Shown piece after piece: positions 17,541 through 27,081 of a stretch of 64,000 nt of DNA. The notes beneath the pieces were generated by a model. That model was not told where the DNA came from and searched no databases. It worked only from the letters and a program-made list of their open reading frames with translations. The stretch lies in NCBI GenBank assembly GCA_025728475.1, contig JAOBJN010000002.1, positions 92,617 through 156,616 of the forward strand. The letters run 5' to 3'. Made by a program: the position numbers and the translations under genes. The DNA comes from Candidatus Lightella neohaematopini (GTDB taxonomy: Bacteria > Pseudomonadota > Gammaproteobacteria > Enterobacterales > Enterobacteriaceae). Numbering within the stretch: the first letter of the stretch is position 1; each line of letters starts with the position of its first letter.

Positions 17541-18086
17541 TTAATAAACTAATTTATTTTGTGAAATAAGTAATAAATCACACACTTCTCTTACAGCTCC
17601 ATTACCACCTACATAATTAGTTATATAATTAGCTACTTTAAATAAAGCTGGATGAGCATCAGATACAGCTACACTAAATTTTACTAATTTCATAACAGGG
17701 ATATCTATTAAATCATCACCAATATAAGCAGTATTATCAACAGTTAAATTTGTTTGATTTAATATTTCATATAATATTGGTACTTTATTTAATTTATTTT
17801 GATAAATGTACTTAATATTTAAAGTATTACAGTAATAATTAACTACTTTAGAATATCTACCACTAATTACTGCAACTTCTATATTAAATTTTTTTAAACA
17901 AAAAATACCATAACTATCACGAACATTAAATGATCTTAATTCTTCACCATTATGATCAACATAAATAATATTATTAGTCATAACACCATCTATATCACAA
18001 ACTAATAATTTAATATCTTTAGTAAGTTCTAATATTTGTTGTGTTATTAGACCTGTATCAGTATTTTTTAATTCTTTTTTATTCAT
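17541..18086 (-). CDS. kdsC: 3-deoxy-D-manno-octulosonate 8-phosphate phosphatase
   Basis: KdsC is a small HAD-type phosphatase that releases Kdo from Kdo-8-phosphate. The 181-residue protein (E. coli 188) has the HAD nucleophile motif VCDIDGVMTNN near residue 31, NGEELRSFNVRDSYG, motif II in AVISGR, and motif III IGDDLIDIPVM near 123. These match E. coli KdsC closely. It starts nine bases after kdsD, the isomerase two steps earlier, and is in the same transcriptional direction as lptA and lptB. WaaA, which uses the activated Kdo, is at 48274-49557. Confidence 0.95.
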   Translation of the reverse strand: MNKKELKNTDTGLITQQILELTKDIKLLVCDIDGVMTNNIIYVDHNGEELRSFNVRDSYGIFCLKKFNIEVAVISGRYSKVVNYYCNTLNIKYIYQNKLNKVPILYEILNQTNLTVDNTAYIGDDLIDIPVMKLVKFSVAVSDAHPALFKVANYITNYVGGNGAVREVCDLLLISQNKLVY

Positions 18087-18095
18087 TATTTTAAT

Positions 18096-19067
18096 TTATA
18101 CAAAAACATCATATATATTAATTATACCAATTAATTTACAATTATCTATTACAATTAAATTTTTTATTCTATTTAATTTAATTAAATTGATAGCATTAAT
18201 TAATGGTTGATTAGATTTAATACTAATTAAATTAGTTTTCATTATTGATGAAACTTTAGTTTGTTTTAAATTATTATTATTAAGTAAAAAATTTTTTATA
18301 TCTTTATTTGTTACTATACCAACAACATTATTATCTTGACTACAAATAATTACTATACCTAAAAAATTATTTATTTTTTGCATTACTTCATGTAGTGAAC
18401 TATCACGATGCATTATCTTTAAATCTTTAATATTACGCATAACATCACTAACTTTAATTAAATTAGTATTTTTTATTGTACCTTCCGGATGTGATAAAAT
18501 AAACTTATTTAAAGTAAATTTTTTTATTTTAGATAAAGTAATTGCTAAAGTATCACCAATTACTAACATAGCAGTAGTACTAGTAGTTGGTGCTAATCCA
18601 AATACACAAATTTCTTGTATAATATTAGTATAAATGTTGACTTGAGATATTTTACTAATAGTATTACCAATACTTCTTGTTATACTAATAATATTTACCT
18701 TTAAATATTTTAATGCTGGAATTAAAACTAATAATTCTCTAGATTCTCCGGAATTAGATAATATTATAACAATATCATTACTAGATATCATGCCTAAATC
18801 ACCATGACCAGCATCATTAGGATGAATAAAGAATGATGGAGTACCAGTACTAGAAAAGGTAGCTGCTATTTTTTTAGCTATATGTCCAGATTTACCAACA
18901 CCCATTGTTATTACTTTACCTGTACAATACAATATTAATTTACATGCATTATGAAAATTAATATCAATACATTTGTTTAGTTTTTTTAAACAATCTATTT
19001 CTTTTTTTAAAATAGATTTACCAATAGATATAAAGTCATAAGAAACTAATAATTTATTATAAGACAT
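18096..19067 (-). CDS. kdsD: D-arabinose 5-phosphate isomerase
   Basis: KdsD makes arabinose 5-phosphate from ribulose 5-phosphate, the entry to Kdo synthesis. The 323-residue protein (E. coli 328) has an N-terminal SIS domain with GVGKSGHIAKKIAATFSSTG near 57-76, NDAGHGDLGM, and LSNSGES, then two CBS domains from about residue 205. The histidine of the SHPGG motif remains, but the following segment reads SHPEGTIKNTN where E. coli has SHPGGALGRKL, so this loop has drifted. Order kdsD-kdsC follows E. coli. The 237 bases between it and the divergent ibaG hold no recognisable gene; the mla genes found there in E. coli are absent. Confidence 0.94.
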   Translation of the reverse strand: MSYNKLLVSYDFISIGKSILKKEIDCLKKLNKCIDINFHNACKLILYCTGKVITMGVGKSGHIAKKIAATFSSTGTPSFFIHPNDAGHGDLGMISSNDIVIILSNSGESRELLVLIPALKYLKVNIISITRSIGNTISKISQVNIYTNIIQEICVFGLAPTTSTTAMLVIGDTLAITLSKIKKFTLNKFILSHPEGTIKNTNLIKVSDVMRNIKDLKIMHRDSSLHEVMQKINNFLGIVIICSQDNNVVGIVTNKDIKNFLLNNNNLKQTKVSSIMKTNLISIKSNQPLINAINLIKLNRIKNLIVIDNCKLIGIINIYDVFV

Positions 19068-19304
19068 ATAAATTCCAATAGTATAACAAAAGTTAATAAA
19101 ACATAATTTTAATTTTTAAATATAGAACTATAGTTGCTACAATACAATATATTATTATTAATTAATACATTTATTAAATTAATTAATATTTTATTTACAA
19201 TGTTAATATAGTATAATTTATTATTAGTAAAAATTATTTTTTTCATATAATTTTTATTATAATTATAATTATTTATATTATTAATATACTTTAGTAAAGT
19301 AATT

Positions 19305-19559
19305 ATGGATATAGAAAAAATAAAGAAAGATTTATTAGATTATTTATCTCCTGATGAATATTATATTAATAATTACGATAATCATTTATGCATCACAATA
19401 ATAAAAGATAGTTTTATTAATTTAAGTATATTAGAAAGACAGCAAGAAGTTTATAAACCATTAGTTAAGTATATAAAAAATAATATTATTCATTCTGTAT
19501 CGATTACAACATATACTAAGAATGAATGGAAAAATTATAATAATAAGAAAAATAATTAG
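19305..19559 (+). CDS. ibaG: BolA-family protein IbaG
   Basis: IbaG is a small BolA-type protein that pairs with the monothiol glutaredoxin Grx4 through a shared [2Fe-2S] cluster. The 84-residue protein has the same length as E. coli IbaG and matches it at the end: RQQEVYKPLVKYIKNNIIHSVSITTYTKNEW, including the histidine in the IHSVSI segment expected to bind the cluster. It precedes murA by 22 bases, as in E. coli. Its likely partner grxD is at 37420-37749 and the Suf operon at 30.9-36.1 kb, so a full Grx4-IbaG-Suf module is present in this window. Confidence 0.92.
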   Translation: MDIEKIKKDLLDYLSPDEYYINNYDNHLCITIIKDSFINLSILERQQEVYKPLVKYIKNNIIHSVSITTYTKNEWKNYNNKKNN

Positions 19560-19581
19560 TATTTATATAAACTAAAATTTA

Positions 19582-20853
19582 ATGAATAAGTTTTATATTT
19601 ATGGTCCAACTAAATTAAGTGGAAAAGTAAATATTTCTGGTGCAAAAAATTCTGCTTTACCAATATTGTTTGCTACATTATTAACAGAAAATATTGTAGA
19701 AATAAAAAATATACCTAAATTAAAAGATATAGATGTAGCAATAAAATTATTAAATAAACTTGGTGCAAAAATTAAAAAAAGTAAATCAATATATATTAAT
19801 CCTAAAAATATAGATATTTGTTGTCCATATTATTTATCAAATAATATACGTGCATCTATATGGATATTAAGTCCATTATTAGCTAGATTTGGCTATGGTA
19901 TAATACCATTACCTGGGGGGTGTGCTATTGGTACAAGACCAATAGATCTTCATTTATTTGGACTAAGAAAATTAGGAGCTAATATAACTGTAAAAGATAA
20001 ATATATTAAAGCATCAGTATCAGGAAAATTAAAAGGAGTTTATATAAATATGAGTAAAATTAGTGTTGGAGCAACTTTAACTATTATGATTGCTGCAACA
20101 TTGGCTATTGGCACTACAATAATAGATAATGCAGCTAAAGAACCAGAAATAATTGATACTGCTAATTTTTTAATTACTTTAGGTGCTAAAATATATGGAG
20201 CAGGTACTAATAAAATTATAATAAATGGAGTTAATTACCTTAATGGCGGTGTTTACACAATATTACCAGATAGAATAGAAACTGGTACTTTTTTGGTAGC
20301 TGCAGCTATTTCTAGAGGACATATTACTTGTTATTCAACATATCCTACTTTATTAAATGAAGTATTAATTAAATTATGTGAAGCAGGTGCTGATATTAAA
20401 ACTGGTAAAAATTGGATAAGCTTAAATATGCATGGTAAACGACCTAATGGTGTTATAATACGTACATCTCCATATCCAGGATTTCCTACTGATATGCAAG
20501 CTCAATTTAGTTTATTAAATTTAGTTGCTAGTGGAGTTAGTAAAATTACTGAAACGATATTTGAAAATCGTTTTAGACATATTATTGAATTAATTAAAAT
20601 GGGAGCAAAGGCAAAAATAATAGGTAATACTGTATTATGTTATGGAGTTAAAAAATTATTTGGAACAGATGTAGTAGCTACTGATTTAAGATCATCAATT
20701 AGTTTAATATTAGCTGGTTGTATAGCTCAAGGAGTTACTACCGTACATAATATACATTATGTATATAGAGGTTATGATTCTATAGAAAAAAAATTAAAAT
20801 TAATTGGTGCAAATATTAAACTAGTCAATAATAAATTAAATAATAGTAATTAA
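19582..20853 (+). CDS. murA: UDP-N-acetylglucosamine 1-carboxyvinyltransferase
   Basis: MurA transfers enolpyruvate from PEP to UDP-GlcNAc, the first committed step of peptidoglycan synthesis. The 423-residue protein (E. coli 419) shows [16 protein letters not shown] near 19, the active-site cysteine in [15 protein letters not shown] (Cys114), [17 protein letters not shown] and a FPTDMQAQ segment. All are family hallmarks and appear intact. The cysteine implies fosfomycin-type chemistry as in E. coli. It follows ibaG and overlaps the convergent degQ by four bases at the stop. Confidence 0.97.
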   Translation: MNKFYIYGPTKLSGKVNISGAKNSALPILFATLLTENIVEIKNIPKLKDIDVAIKLLNKLGAKIKKSKSIYINPKNIDICCPYYLSNNIRASIWILSPLLARFGYGIIPLPGGCAIGTRPIDLHLFGLRKLGANITVKDKYIKASVSGKLKGVYINMSKISVGATLTIMIAATLAIGTTIIDNAAKEPEIIDTANFLITLGAKIYGAGTNKIIINGVNYLNGGVYTILPDRIETGTFLVAAAISRGHITCYSTYPTLLNEVLIKLCEAGADIKTGKNWISLNMHGKRPNGVIIRTSPYPGFPTDMQAQFSLLNLVASGVSKITETIFENRFRHIIELIKMGAKAKIIGNTVLCYGVKKLFGTDVVATDLRSSISLILAGCIAQGVTTVHNIHYVYRGYDSIEKKLKLIGANIKLVNNKLNNSN

Positions 20854-22226
20854 TTAGCTAGCAAAAACATATTAGTCTTTCCTCTAATAATATGAAGTAC
20901 TATGACAGGTAATTTTTTATTCAAAATTTTTTTTAATTGTAATATATTATCAATACTTTCTTTATTAACACCAACTATTATATCGTTTTTTTGCAAACCA
21001 ATATTAAATGCTGAAGAATTTTTTGTTATATTATTAACTAATACTCCTTTTATTTTACCATAGTTATTACTCAATAAGGCTCCTTGTAAAATAGGTATAT
21101 TATTAATTTCTTCCATACTATTACTATATCTACTATTACTATCTTCCAATGTAACAGAGATATTATTAATTTTATTGTCTCTTAATACACCAATTATAAT
21201 AGTTTCTCCAGGATTAGTAATGCTAATTTTTACTCTTAATTCTGCAAAATTCTTAATTTTTCTACCATTAATTGAAATAATTATATCCCCTGCTTTAATA
21301 CCAGCTTTATAAGCTGCTGAGTTTGTTATTACTTCACTAACAAAAGCACCATGTTGAGTACTAATTTGTAAAGCATTTGCTATATCAGCTGTTAATTCTG
21401 TTCCTTTTATACCTAACTGACCTCGTCTAATTTCTCCATATTTAATTAATTGCTCACTTAAACTTTTTACTATATTACTAGGAATAGCAAATCCAATACC
21501 AATATTACCTCCATTAGGAGCTAAAATTGCTGTATTAATACCAACTAATTCACCATCTAAATTAATTAAAGCACCACCAGAATTACCTCTATTTATTGAA
21601 GCATCAGTTTGTATAAAATTTTCTAATCCTTCTAAATTTAATCCACTACGACTAAGAGCAGATACAATACCTGATGTTACAGTTTGACCTAAACCAAAAG
21701 GATTACCAATTGCAATAACAAAATCACCAACTTTTAAGTTATCAGAATCAGCTATTTTAATTTCTGTTAAATTATTTGGATTAGATATTTTTAATAAAGC
21801 TAAATCAGTTTTATCATCACATCCGACTAATTTAGCATAAAATTCTCTTCCATCATGTAATTGAATTTTAATTTTATCAGCATTATGTATTACATGATTA
21901 TTAGTGATAATGTAACCATTATTAGCATCTATAATTACACCAGATCCTAATCCTTCAAATTGACGTATACTATTATTATTAGGTATATTAGGACCAAAAA
22001 AATATCTAAATTCTTTAGGTAAAATTGATTGTCTAATAACTTGTGTACCTTCTATATGCATATTTACTACTGCTGGTAGTACTTTATTTATCATAGAAGA
22101 TAAGCTAGGAATATTATTAGAATTGTTTATATTAGTTAAAGGAAAAGATGCATAAATATTAATACTACTAAATAAAATAATGATAGTAATTATAAATACT
22201 TTAATTAATAAGAATACTATATTCAT
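20850..22226 (-). CDS. degQ: periplasmic serine protease DegQ/DegP
   Basis: This HtrA-family protease degrades misfolded envelope proteins. The 458-residue protein has a hydrophobic signal (about 5-27) and a trypsin-like domain with the triad His111 (NNHVI), Asp141 (KTDLALL) and Ser216 (GNSGGAL), followed by two PDZ domains (about 245-345 and 375-455). Its length is nearer to E. coli DegQ (455) than to DegP (474), and the location beside rplM-rpsI is the degQ locus of E. coli, so I favour degQ. The long Q-linker of DegP is not evident. It could be the only HtrA protease left and do the job of both. Confidence 0.92.
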   Translation of the reverse strand: MNIVFLLIKVFIITIIILFSSINIYASFPLTNINNSNNIPSLSSMINKVLPAVVNMHIEGTQVIRQSILPKEFRYFFGPNIPNNNSIRQFEGLGSGVIIDANNGYIITNNHVIHNADKIKIQLHDGREFYAKLVGCDDKTDLALLKISNPNNLTEIKIADSDNLKVGDFVIAIGNPFGLGQTVTSGIVSALSRSGLNLEGLENFIQTDASINRGNSGGALINLDGELVGINTAILAPNGGNIGIGFAIPSNIVKSLSEQLIKYGEIRRGQLGIKGTELTADIANALQISTQHGAFVSEVITNSAAYKAGIKAGDIIISINGRKIKNFAELRVKISITNPGETIIIGVLRDNKINNISVTLEDSNSRYSNSMEEINNIPILQGALLSNNYGKIKGVLVNNITKNSSAFNIGLQKNDIIVGVNKESIDNILQLKKILNKKLPVIVLHIIRGKTNMFLLAN

Positions 22227-22413
22227 ATATAATTAGCCTTTTTTATTAGTTTATATTTACGTTAAATTTTTGTTTGAGCAATATACATTATATAAACATA
22301 AATTAGAATTAATAAAACTAAAATACAATAATTTAATCTAATTTATTGATAATATATAAAAATAATGTTAGACTACCAACCTAACTAATTTAATATTTTA
22401 TTTTATATTTACT

Positions 22414-22821
22414 ATGAAAAATAATGATTGTTGTTGGTATTTAATTGATGCAGAAAATCAAATATTAGGACGTCTTGCTAGTAAAATTGCTAATTTATTA
22501 ATTGGTAAACATAAAATTAATTATTTACCTAATTTAATTACTGGTGATTATGTTGTGTTAATTAATGCTAATAAAATAATTGTTACTGGTAATAAATACA
22601 AAAATAAAATATATTATAGACATACTGGTTATATTGGTAACTTGAAAAAAAAATCATTTAAGGATATTTTTATAAAAAACCCAAAATATATTATATCACA
22701 TGCTGTTAGCGGTATGTTGCCTCGCAATTCTTTAAAAAAAAATATAATTAAAAAACTAAAAATTTATTTAGATAAAAATCATAAACATATATCACAAAAA
22801 CCAAAAATATTTAATATATAA
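22414..22821 (+). CDS. rplM: 50S ribosomal protein L13
   Basis: L13 is an early-assembling large-subunit protein. The 135-residue product (E. coli 142) has [44 protein letters not shown], and [11 protein letters not shown], followed by [10 protein letters not shown], all diagnostic of L13. The C-terminal KPKIFNI is slightly shortened. It is followed by rpsI after 14 bases, the conserved L13-S9 operon. No strong promoter stands out in the 187-base upstream gap. Confidence 0.97.
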   Translation: MKNNDCCWYLIDAENQILGRLASKIANLLIGKHKINYLPNLITGDYVVLINANKIIVTGNKYKNKIYYRHTGYIGNLKKKSFKDIFIKNPKYIISHAVSGMLPRNSLKKNIIKKLKIYLDKNHKHISQKPKIFNI

Positions 22822-22835
22822 AATGGAATATTATT

Positions 22836-23225
22836 ATGTCTATACATTATTATGGTACTGGACGTAGAAAAAGTGCTGTCGCTAGAGTTTTCTTGAAAGA
22901 AGGAAATAATAAGATAGTAATTAATAATATTGATATTAATCAATATTGTAATAAAAAAATAATTATTTTTACAATTAATCAAGTACTATATACAGTTAAT
23001 TTACCAAATAAATTTGATATATACATAACAGTTAAAGGTGGTGGTATTTTAGGACAAGCAAATGCAATTAAACATGGAATTTCTCGTGCATTAATAGTTT
23101 ATAACAATAATTTATATTGTAAATTACGTGAATTAGGATTTATTACTAGAGATTCTCGTATTGTAGAAAGAAAAAAAGTTGGATTAAAAAAATCTCGTTG
23201 TCGTCCTCAATTTTCTAAAAGATAG
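22836..23225 (+). CDS. rpsI: 30S ribosomal protein S9
   Basis: S9 binds the head of the small subunit, and its C-terminal arginine reaches the P-site tRNA. The 129-residue product (E. coli 130) opens [16 protein letters not shown], has [21 protein letters not shown], and ends [25 protein letters not shown], with the required SKR tail intact. It forms the L13-S9 pair with rplM. Confidence 0.98.
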   Translation: MSIHYYGTGRRKSAVARVFLKEGNNKIVINNIDINQYCNKKIIIFTINQVLYTVNLPNKFDIYITVKGGGILGQANAIKHGISRALIVYNNNLYCKLRELGFITRDSRIVERKKVGLKKSRCRPQFSKR

Positions 23226-23241
23226 AATATAATTTCATACT

Positions 23242-24339
23242 ATGTTATGTAATAAAATATTTAATTTTAGTGCTAGTCAAGCAATGATCCCGTATACTGT
23301 GTTAAAAAAAATAAAAAAGGATTTATTTAATTGGAATAACAAAAATATATCTATAATGGAAGTTAATCATCGTAGTGATTATTTTGTCTCTATAGTAGAA
23401 AATACTAAGAAATACTTACGAGAATTATTAAATATACCCTTAAATTATAAAATAATATTTTGTTTTGGGGGGGCAAGAGTACAATTTTCTATTATTCCAA
23501 TTAATCTCATAAAAAATAAATTTAATTCTGCCGATTACGTAAATAGTGGATATTGGTCTAATAGCGCTATAAATGAAGCAAAAAAATATTGTACTGTTAA
23601 TCAATTAAATGTTCTATATAAAGAAGATGGATTAATAAAAGTTCATCCTATGAATAATTGGTTAATTTCTAATAATAGTTCGTATTTACATTATTGTCCT
23701 AATGAAACGGTAGATGGTATATATATTAATGAGTTACCTAATTTTCATAATCATAATGTTATTGCTGATTGTTCATCAATAATATTATCTCGTGTATTAG
23801 ATATAAGTAAATTTGGTTTAATATATGCAAGTACTCAAAAAAATATTGGTTTGTCTGGATTAACCTTAATAATAATACGTGATGATTTAATTAATATAAA
23901 TAAAAATAATATAGTACCATCAACTTTTAATTATCGATATTTAACAAAATATAATTCTATGTTTAGTACTCCACCAACTTTTGTTTGGTATGTTGCTAAT
24001 TTAATGCTTAAGTGGTTAAAGAAAAAAGGTGGATTATCTAAAATTGAAAAAATAAATAAAATTAAATCTAATATCTTATATAAAGTAATAGATAATAGTA
24101 CCATATATAATAATAATGTTTCATCTTTATATCGATCATATACTAATATAATATTTAAATTACCTAACGCTAACTTACATAAGTTATTTTTAAAAGAATC
24201 TAACATGGCAGGATTTTTAAATTTAGCTGGTCATAGAGCAATTGGTGGTATTAGAATATCCTTGTATAATAGTATGCCTTTATTAGGAGTAAAAAAACTT
24301 GCTAAATTTATGTATAATTTTTCTAATAAGTATAGTTAG
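23242..24339 (+). CDS. serC: phosphoserine/phosphohydroxythreonine aminotransferase
   Basis: SerC is a PLP-dependent aminotransferase acting in serine synthesis and in the DXP-dependent route to pyridoxal phosphate. The 365-residue protein (E. coli 362) begins FNFSASQAMIPYTVL, has NHRSDYF, FCFGGARVQFS, ADCSSIILSR, the PLP-lysine in STQKNIGLSGLT, and the C-terminal GHRAIGGIRISLYN. The usual first-motif proline-glycine (SAGPAMLP) reads SASQAMIP. aroA, its operon partner in E. coli, is absent here. It stands alone between rpsI and the convergent ydjM, 16 bases after rpsI, and may be read through from the ribosomal operon. Confidence 0.95.
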   Translation: MLCNKIFNFSASQAMIPYTVLKKIKKDLFNWNNKNISIMEVNHRSDYFVSIVENTKKYLRELLNIPLNYKIIFCFGGARVQFSIIPINLIKNKFNSADYVNSGYWSNSAINEAKKYCTVNQLNVLYKEDGLIKVHPMNNWLISNNSSYLHYCPNETVDGIYINELPNFHNHNVIADCSSIILSRVLDISKFGLIYASTQKNIGLSGLTLIIIRDDLININKNNIVPSTFNYRYLTKYNSMFSTPPTFVWYVANLMLKWLKKKGGLSKIEKINKIKSNILYKVIDNSTIYNNNVSSLYRSYTNIIFKLPNANLHKLFLKESNMAGFLNLAGHRAIGGIRISLYNSMPLLGVKKLAKFMYNFSNKYS

Positions 24340-24362
24340 TATGACCATATTATTTTAGTTAT

Positions 24363-24839
24363 TTAATATTGTAATGCATATATAATAATAACTATAGATA
24401 TTAATCTTTCTAATCTAATGTTAGATTTTTTTATTATTGGTATACTAAATTTTTTACTGTATGGCCAAAATAATGGAATTCCTGCAGGGGTTAGTATATC
24501 AGCAGCAATATGACTAATGTATCCTACAATCATCGCGTAAATTACATCTATAGGAATATTAATTTGCTTAATACTTATATAAATCATTATCAAAATTATT
24601 AATAATAAACTATGAGTAAAACCTCTATGTCCAAAAAGTTTATAAATTGGTACGGATAACCATTTAAATCTTTTTCCTATAAATGATTTTGGATGATCTA
24701 TATCTGGTAATAAACATGTTATTAAACTACCTAAAATAACGTGCCACCAATCACCACTAGCTATGAAACATATCAATTTAGTTTTTTTTATCAAAATTAT
24801 ATTAGATATAGCAAAACAAATATGTCCTTCAGTTGTCAT
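24363..24839 (-). CDS. ydjM: inner membrane metal-dependent hydrolase-like protein YdjM
   Basis: YdjM belongs to the YdjM/LexA-binding inner membrane protein family of predicted metal-dependent hydrolases; its function is not established. The 158-residue protein has GDWWHVILGSLITCLLPDIDHPKS near 29-52, GHRGFTHSLL near 70, and a GYISHIAADILTPAGIPLFWP segment near 105. These carry the His and Asp pattern of the family. It is about 40 residues shorter than E. coli YdjM (196), lacking the C-terminal tail. It lies next to thrS as in the E. coli map. Why it is retained in a reduced genome is unknown. Confidence 0.9.
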   Translation of the reverse strand: MTTEGHICFAISNIILIKKTKLICFIASGDWWHVILGSLITCLLPDIDHPKSFIGKRFKWLSVPIYKLFGHRGFTHSLLLIILIMIYISIKQINIPIDVIYAMIVGYISHIAADILTPAGIPLFWPYSKKFSIPIIKKSNIRLERLISIVIIIYALQY

Positions 24840-25040
24840 AATAATAAATAATTACTATAATTTATTAAAATTTATATTATATAAAACAATTAGTACTATT
24901 AATAATTTTTAATAAATTACAATTCATATATTTAGGTTAATAAATTAAATATAGATATATTGAAGTTTCTTAATAAGGATGATATTTTACTAAATAAATA
25001 TAATTTTAACAATTAAATTAATTAATTTTTTAGAAATTTA

Positions 25041-26267
25041 ATGTGTCAGACTAATTATAAAAATAATATTTTATTTTGTGACCATCGAAAAATTGCTAAA
25101 CAAATGGATTTATATCATATTCAAGAAGAAGCACCTGGAATGATATTTTGGCATAATAATGGGCTAATTATATTTAAAGAATTAGAAAAATTTATTAGAT
25201 TACAATTAAAAAAATTTTCTTATCAAGAAGTTAAATGTCCATCTATGATGGATAAAAATATATGGAAAATTACAGGTCATTGGGATAATTATTCAAATAA
25301 TATATTTACTACTAGTTCAGAAAATAGAGAATATTGTATTAAACCTATGAATTGTCCAGGACATATACAAATATTTAATCAAACAATACAATCTTATCGT
25401 AATTTACCTTTAAGAATAGCAGAATTTGGTAGTTGTCATAGAAATGAACCATCTGGATCTTTGTATGGATTAATGCGTATCAGAAATTTTACTCAAGATG
25501 ATGCACATATATTTTGTACAGAAGAACAAATATATGATGAAATTAGTAATTGCATAAAAATGATATATCATGTTTACAATATATTTGGTTTTAAAAATAT
25601 TAAAGTTAAATTATCAACTAGACCAAAGTATAGAATTGGTGATGATAATACATGGAATTGGGCCGAAAAAAAACTAGTAGATTCTTTAAAAGGAAATAAT
25701 ATAATTTTTGATTATCAATTGGGTGACGGTGCTTTTTACGGACCAAAAATAGAGTTTATATTATTAGATTCACTAGGAAGATTTTGGCAATGTGGTACTA
25801 TACAGTTAGATTTTTTTCTTCCAAATCGTTTAGATGCTTATTATATTAACAAAAATAATACTCGTAGTACTCCAATTATGATACATCGTTCTATTTTAGG
25901 TTCAATAGAACGTTTTATAGGAATAATTACGGAAGAATATGCTGGATTTTATCCAGTATGGTTAGCACCAATACAAGTAGTTATTACAAATATAAGTATT
26001 AATCAATATAGTTATGTAAATGAAATTGGAAAAATTCTAATGTCATTAAATATAAGAACTAAAATAGATACTAGAAATAAAAAATTAGGTTTTAAAATTA
26101 GAGAATATATTATTTGTAAAATACCATATATAATTGTTTGTGGTAATGAAGAAATATCATCAAAAAAATTATCAGTTAGGACTAGTAAGAGTAAAAATTT
26201 TTATATTATAAGTATTAATAATTTCATAGAAAAAATTAAATATGAGATAAGTAATTATTTAATTTAA
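25041..26267 (+). CDS. thrS: threonyl-tRNA synthetase lacking TGS and editing domains
   Basis: ThrRS charges tRNA-Thr. This protein is only 408 residues against 642 in E. coli. It begins about 13 residues before the [12 protein letters not shown] segment and contains the complete class II catalytic core with zinc ligands Cys105 (MNCPGH), His156 (DDAHIF) and His282 (MIHRSILGS), then the anticodon-binding domain to the end. The N-terminal TGS domain and the N2 editing domain, about 235 residues in E. coli, are gone. The 201 bases between ydjM and this ATG cannot encode them. Editing of Ser-tRNA(Thr) must therefore be absent or done elsewhere. It heads the thrS-infC-rpmI-rplT-pheS-pheT block as in E. 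coli. Confidence 0.95.
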   Translation: MCQTNYKNNILFCDHRKIAKQMDLYHIQEEAPGMIFWHNNGLIIFKELEKFIRLQLKKFSYQEVKCPSMMDKNIWKITGHWDNYSNNIFTTSSENREYCIKPMNCPGHIQIFNQTIQSYRNLPLRIAEFGSCHRNEPSGSLYGLMRIRNFTQDDAHIFCTEEQIYDEISNCIKMIYHVYNIFGFKNIKVKLSTRPKYRIGDDNTWNWAEKKLVDSLKGNNIIFDYQLGDGAFYGPKIEFILLDSLGRFWQCGTIQLDFFLPNRLDAYYINKNNTRSTPIMIHRSILGSIERFIGIITEEYAGFYPVWLAPIQVVITNISINQYSYVNEIGKILMSLNIRTKIDTRNKKLGFKIREYIICKIPYIIVCGNEEISSKKLSVRTSKSKNFYIISINNFIEKIKYEISNYLI

Positions 26268-26285
26268 AGTTAATATAGGAGTTAA

Positions 26286-26840
26286 ATTAAAATTAACATT
26301 AAGTCAAAATTAATTAAGTTCAAAAATAGAATTAACGAAGAAATAAAGGCAGATAAAGTTCGTTTAATTAATATAGATTTAAAACAAATTGGTATTGTTA
26401 GTTTACAAGATGCTTTACTTAGAGCAAGTAAATTAAATTCTGATTTAGTAGAAATAAATCCTAATATTATCCCACCTGTTTGTAGAATAATAAGTTATGG
26501 TAAATTTATATATGAAAAAAGTAAATTAATTAAAGAACAAAAAAAGAAACAAAAATCTTTAAATATTAAAGAAATTAAATTTAGACCTAATACACAAGAA
26601 AATGATTATAATATTAAGTTACGTAATATTATTAGACTTTTAAATCGGGGTAATAAAATAAAAGTAACTCTAAAATTTAGAGGCAGAGAAATTATACATC
26701 AACAAATTGGTATTAATATATTAAAACGTATGAAAAACGATTTACATAAATTAATAATTATGGATAATTCTTTATTAAAAATTGAAGGAAGACAAATTAG
26801 CGTTATGTTAACTCCCGTAAAAAATAAAAATAAGATATAA
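26286..26840 (+). CDS. infC: translation initiation factor IF-3 (AUU start)
   Basis: IF-3 prevents subunit joining and rejects non-canonical start codons. No ATG opens this frame, but it is open after a stop at 26283-26285 and reads NRINEEI, VEINPNIIPPVCRII, YGKFIYEKSK, KEIKFRPNTQENDY, LKFRGREIIHQQIG and KIEGRQISV, the E. coli IF-3 sequence in order, ending at 26840. The start must be ATT: candidates are 26286 (ATT AAA as in E. coli, giving 184 aa), 26292 or 26298. AGGAG at 26277-26281 fits 26292 slightly better by spacing. E. coli infC also starts with AUU, which allows autoregulation. It follows thrS by 18 bases. Confidence 0.92.
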   Translation: MKINIKSKLIKFKNRINEEIKADKVRLINIDLKQIGIVSLQDALLRASKLNSDLVEINPNIIPPVCRIISYGKFIYEKSKLIKEQKKKQKSLNIKEIKFRPNTQENDYNIKLRNIIRLLNRGNKIKVTLKFRGREIIHQQIGINILKRMKNDLHKLIIMDNSLLKIEGRQISVMLTPVKNKNKI

Positions 26841-26862
26841 AATTATAAAGAGTAAATTTAAT

Positions 26863-27060
26863 ATGTTAAAAATAAAAACAATACGTAGTTTTACAAAAAG
26901 ATTTAGAAAATTATCATCTGGTAAATTTAAATATAAAAAATCTAACATGCGTCATATTTTAATAAAAAAAACATCAAAACATAAACGGCAATTAAGATCT
27001 AAAGCAATAACGAAAAGAAGTAATTTAAAAGTAATTAATAAATGTTTACCTTATCTATAA
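26863..27060 (+). CDS. rpmI: 50S ribosomal protein L35
   Basis: L35 is a small basic large-subunit protein. The 65-residue product matches E. coli L35 in length and pattern: MLKIKTIRSFTKRF (E. coli MPKIKTVRGAAKRF), GKFKYKKSNMRHILIKKTSKHKRQLR, and a C-terminal CLPYL. It sits between infC and rplT in the IF3-L35-L20 operon, 22 bases after infC. Confidence 0.96.
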   Translation: MLKIKTIRSFTKRFRKLSSGKFKYKKSNMRHILIKKTSKHKRQLRSKAITKRSNLKVINKCLPYL

Positions 27061-27081
27061 TAGTAGATTTTGGAGGATAAT

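Noticed and set aside
26268-26862. The stretch between thrS and rpmI seemed at first to be a long intergenic gap or a pseudogene of infC
   Set aside because: A complete IF-3 frame is present from an ATT start at or near 26286 to 26840, with all conserved motifs, so it is an intact gene.
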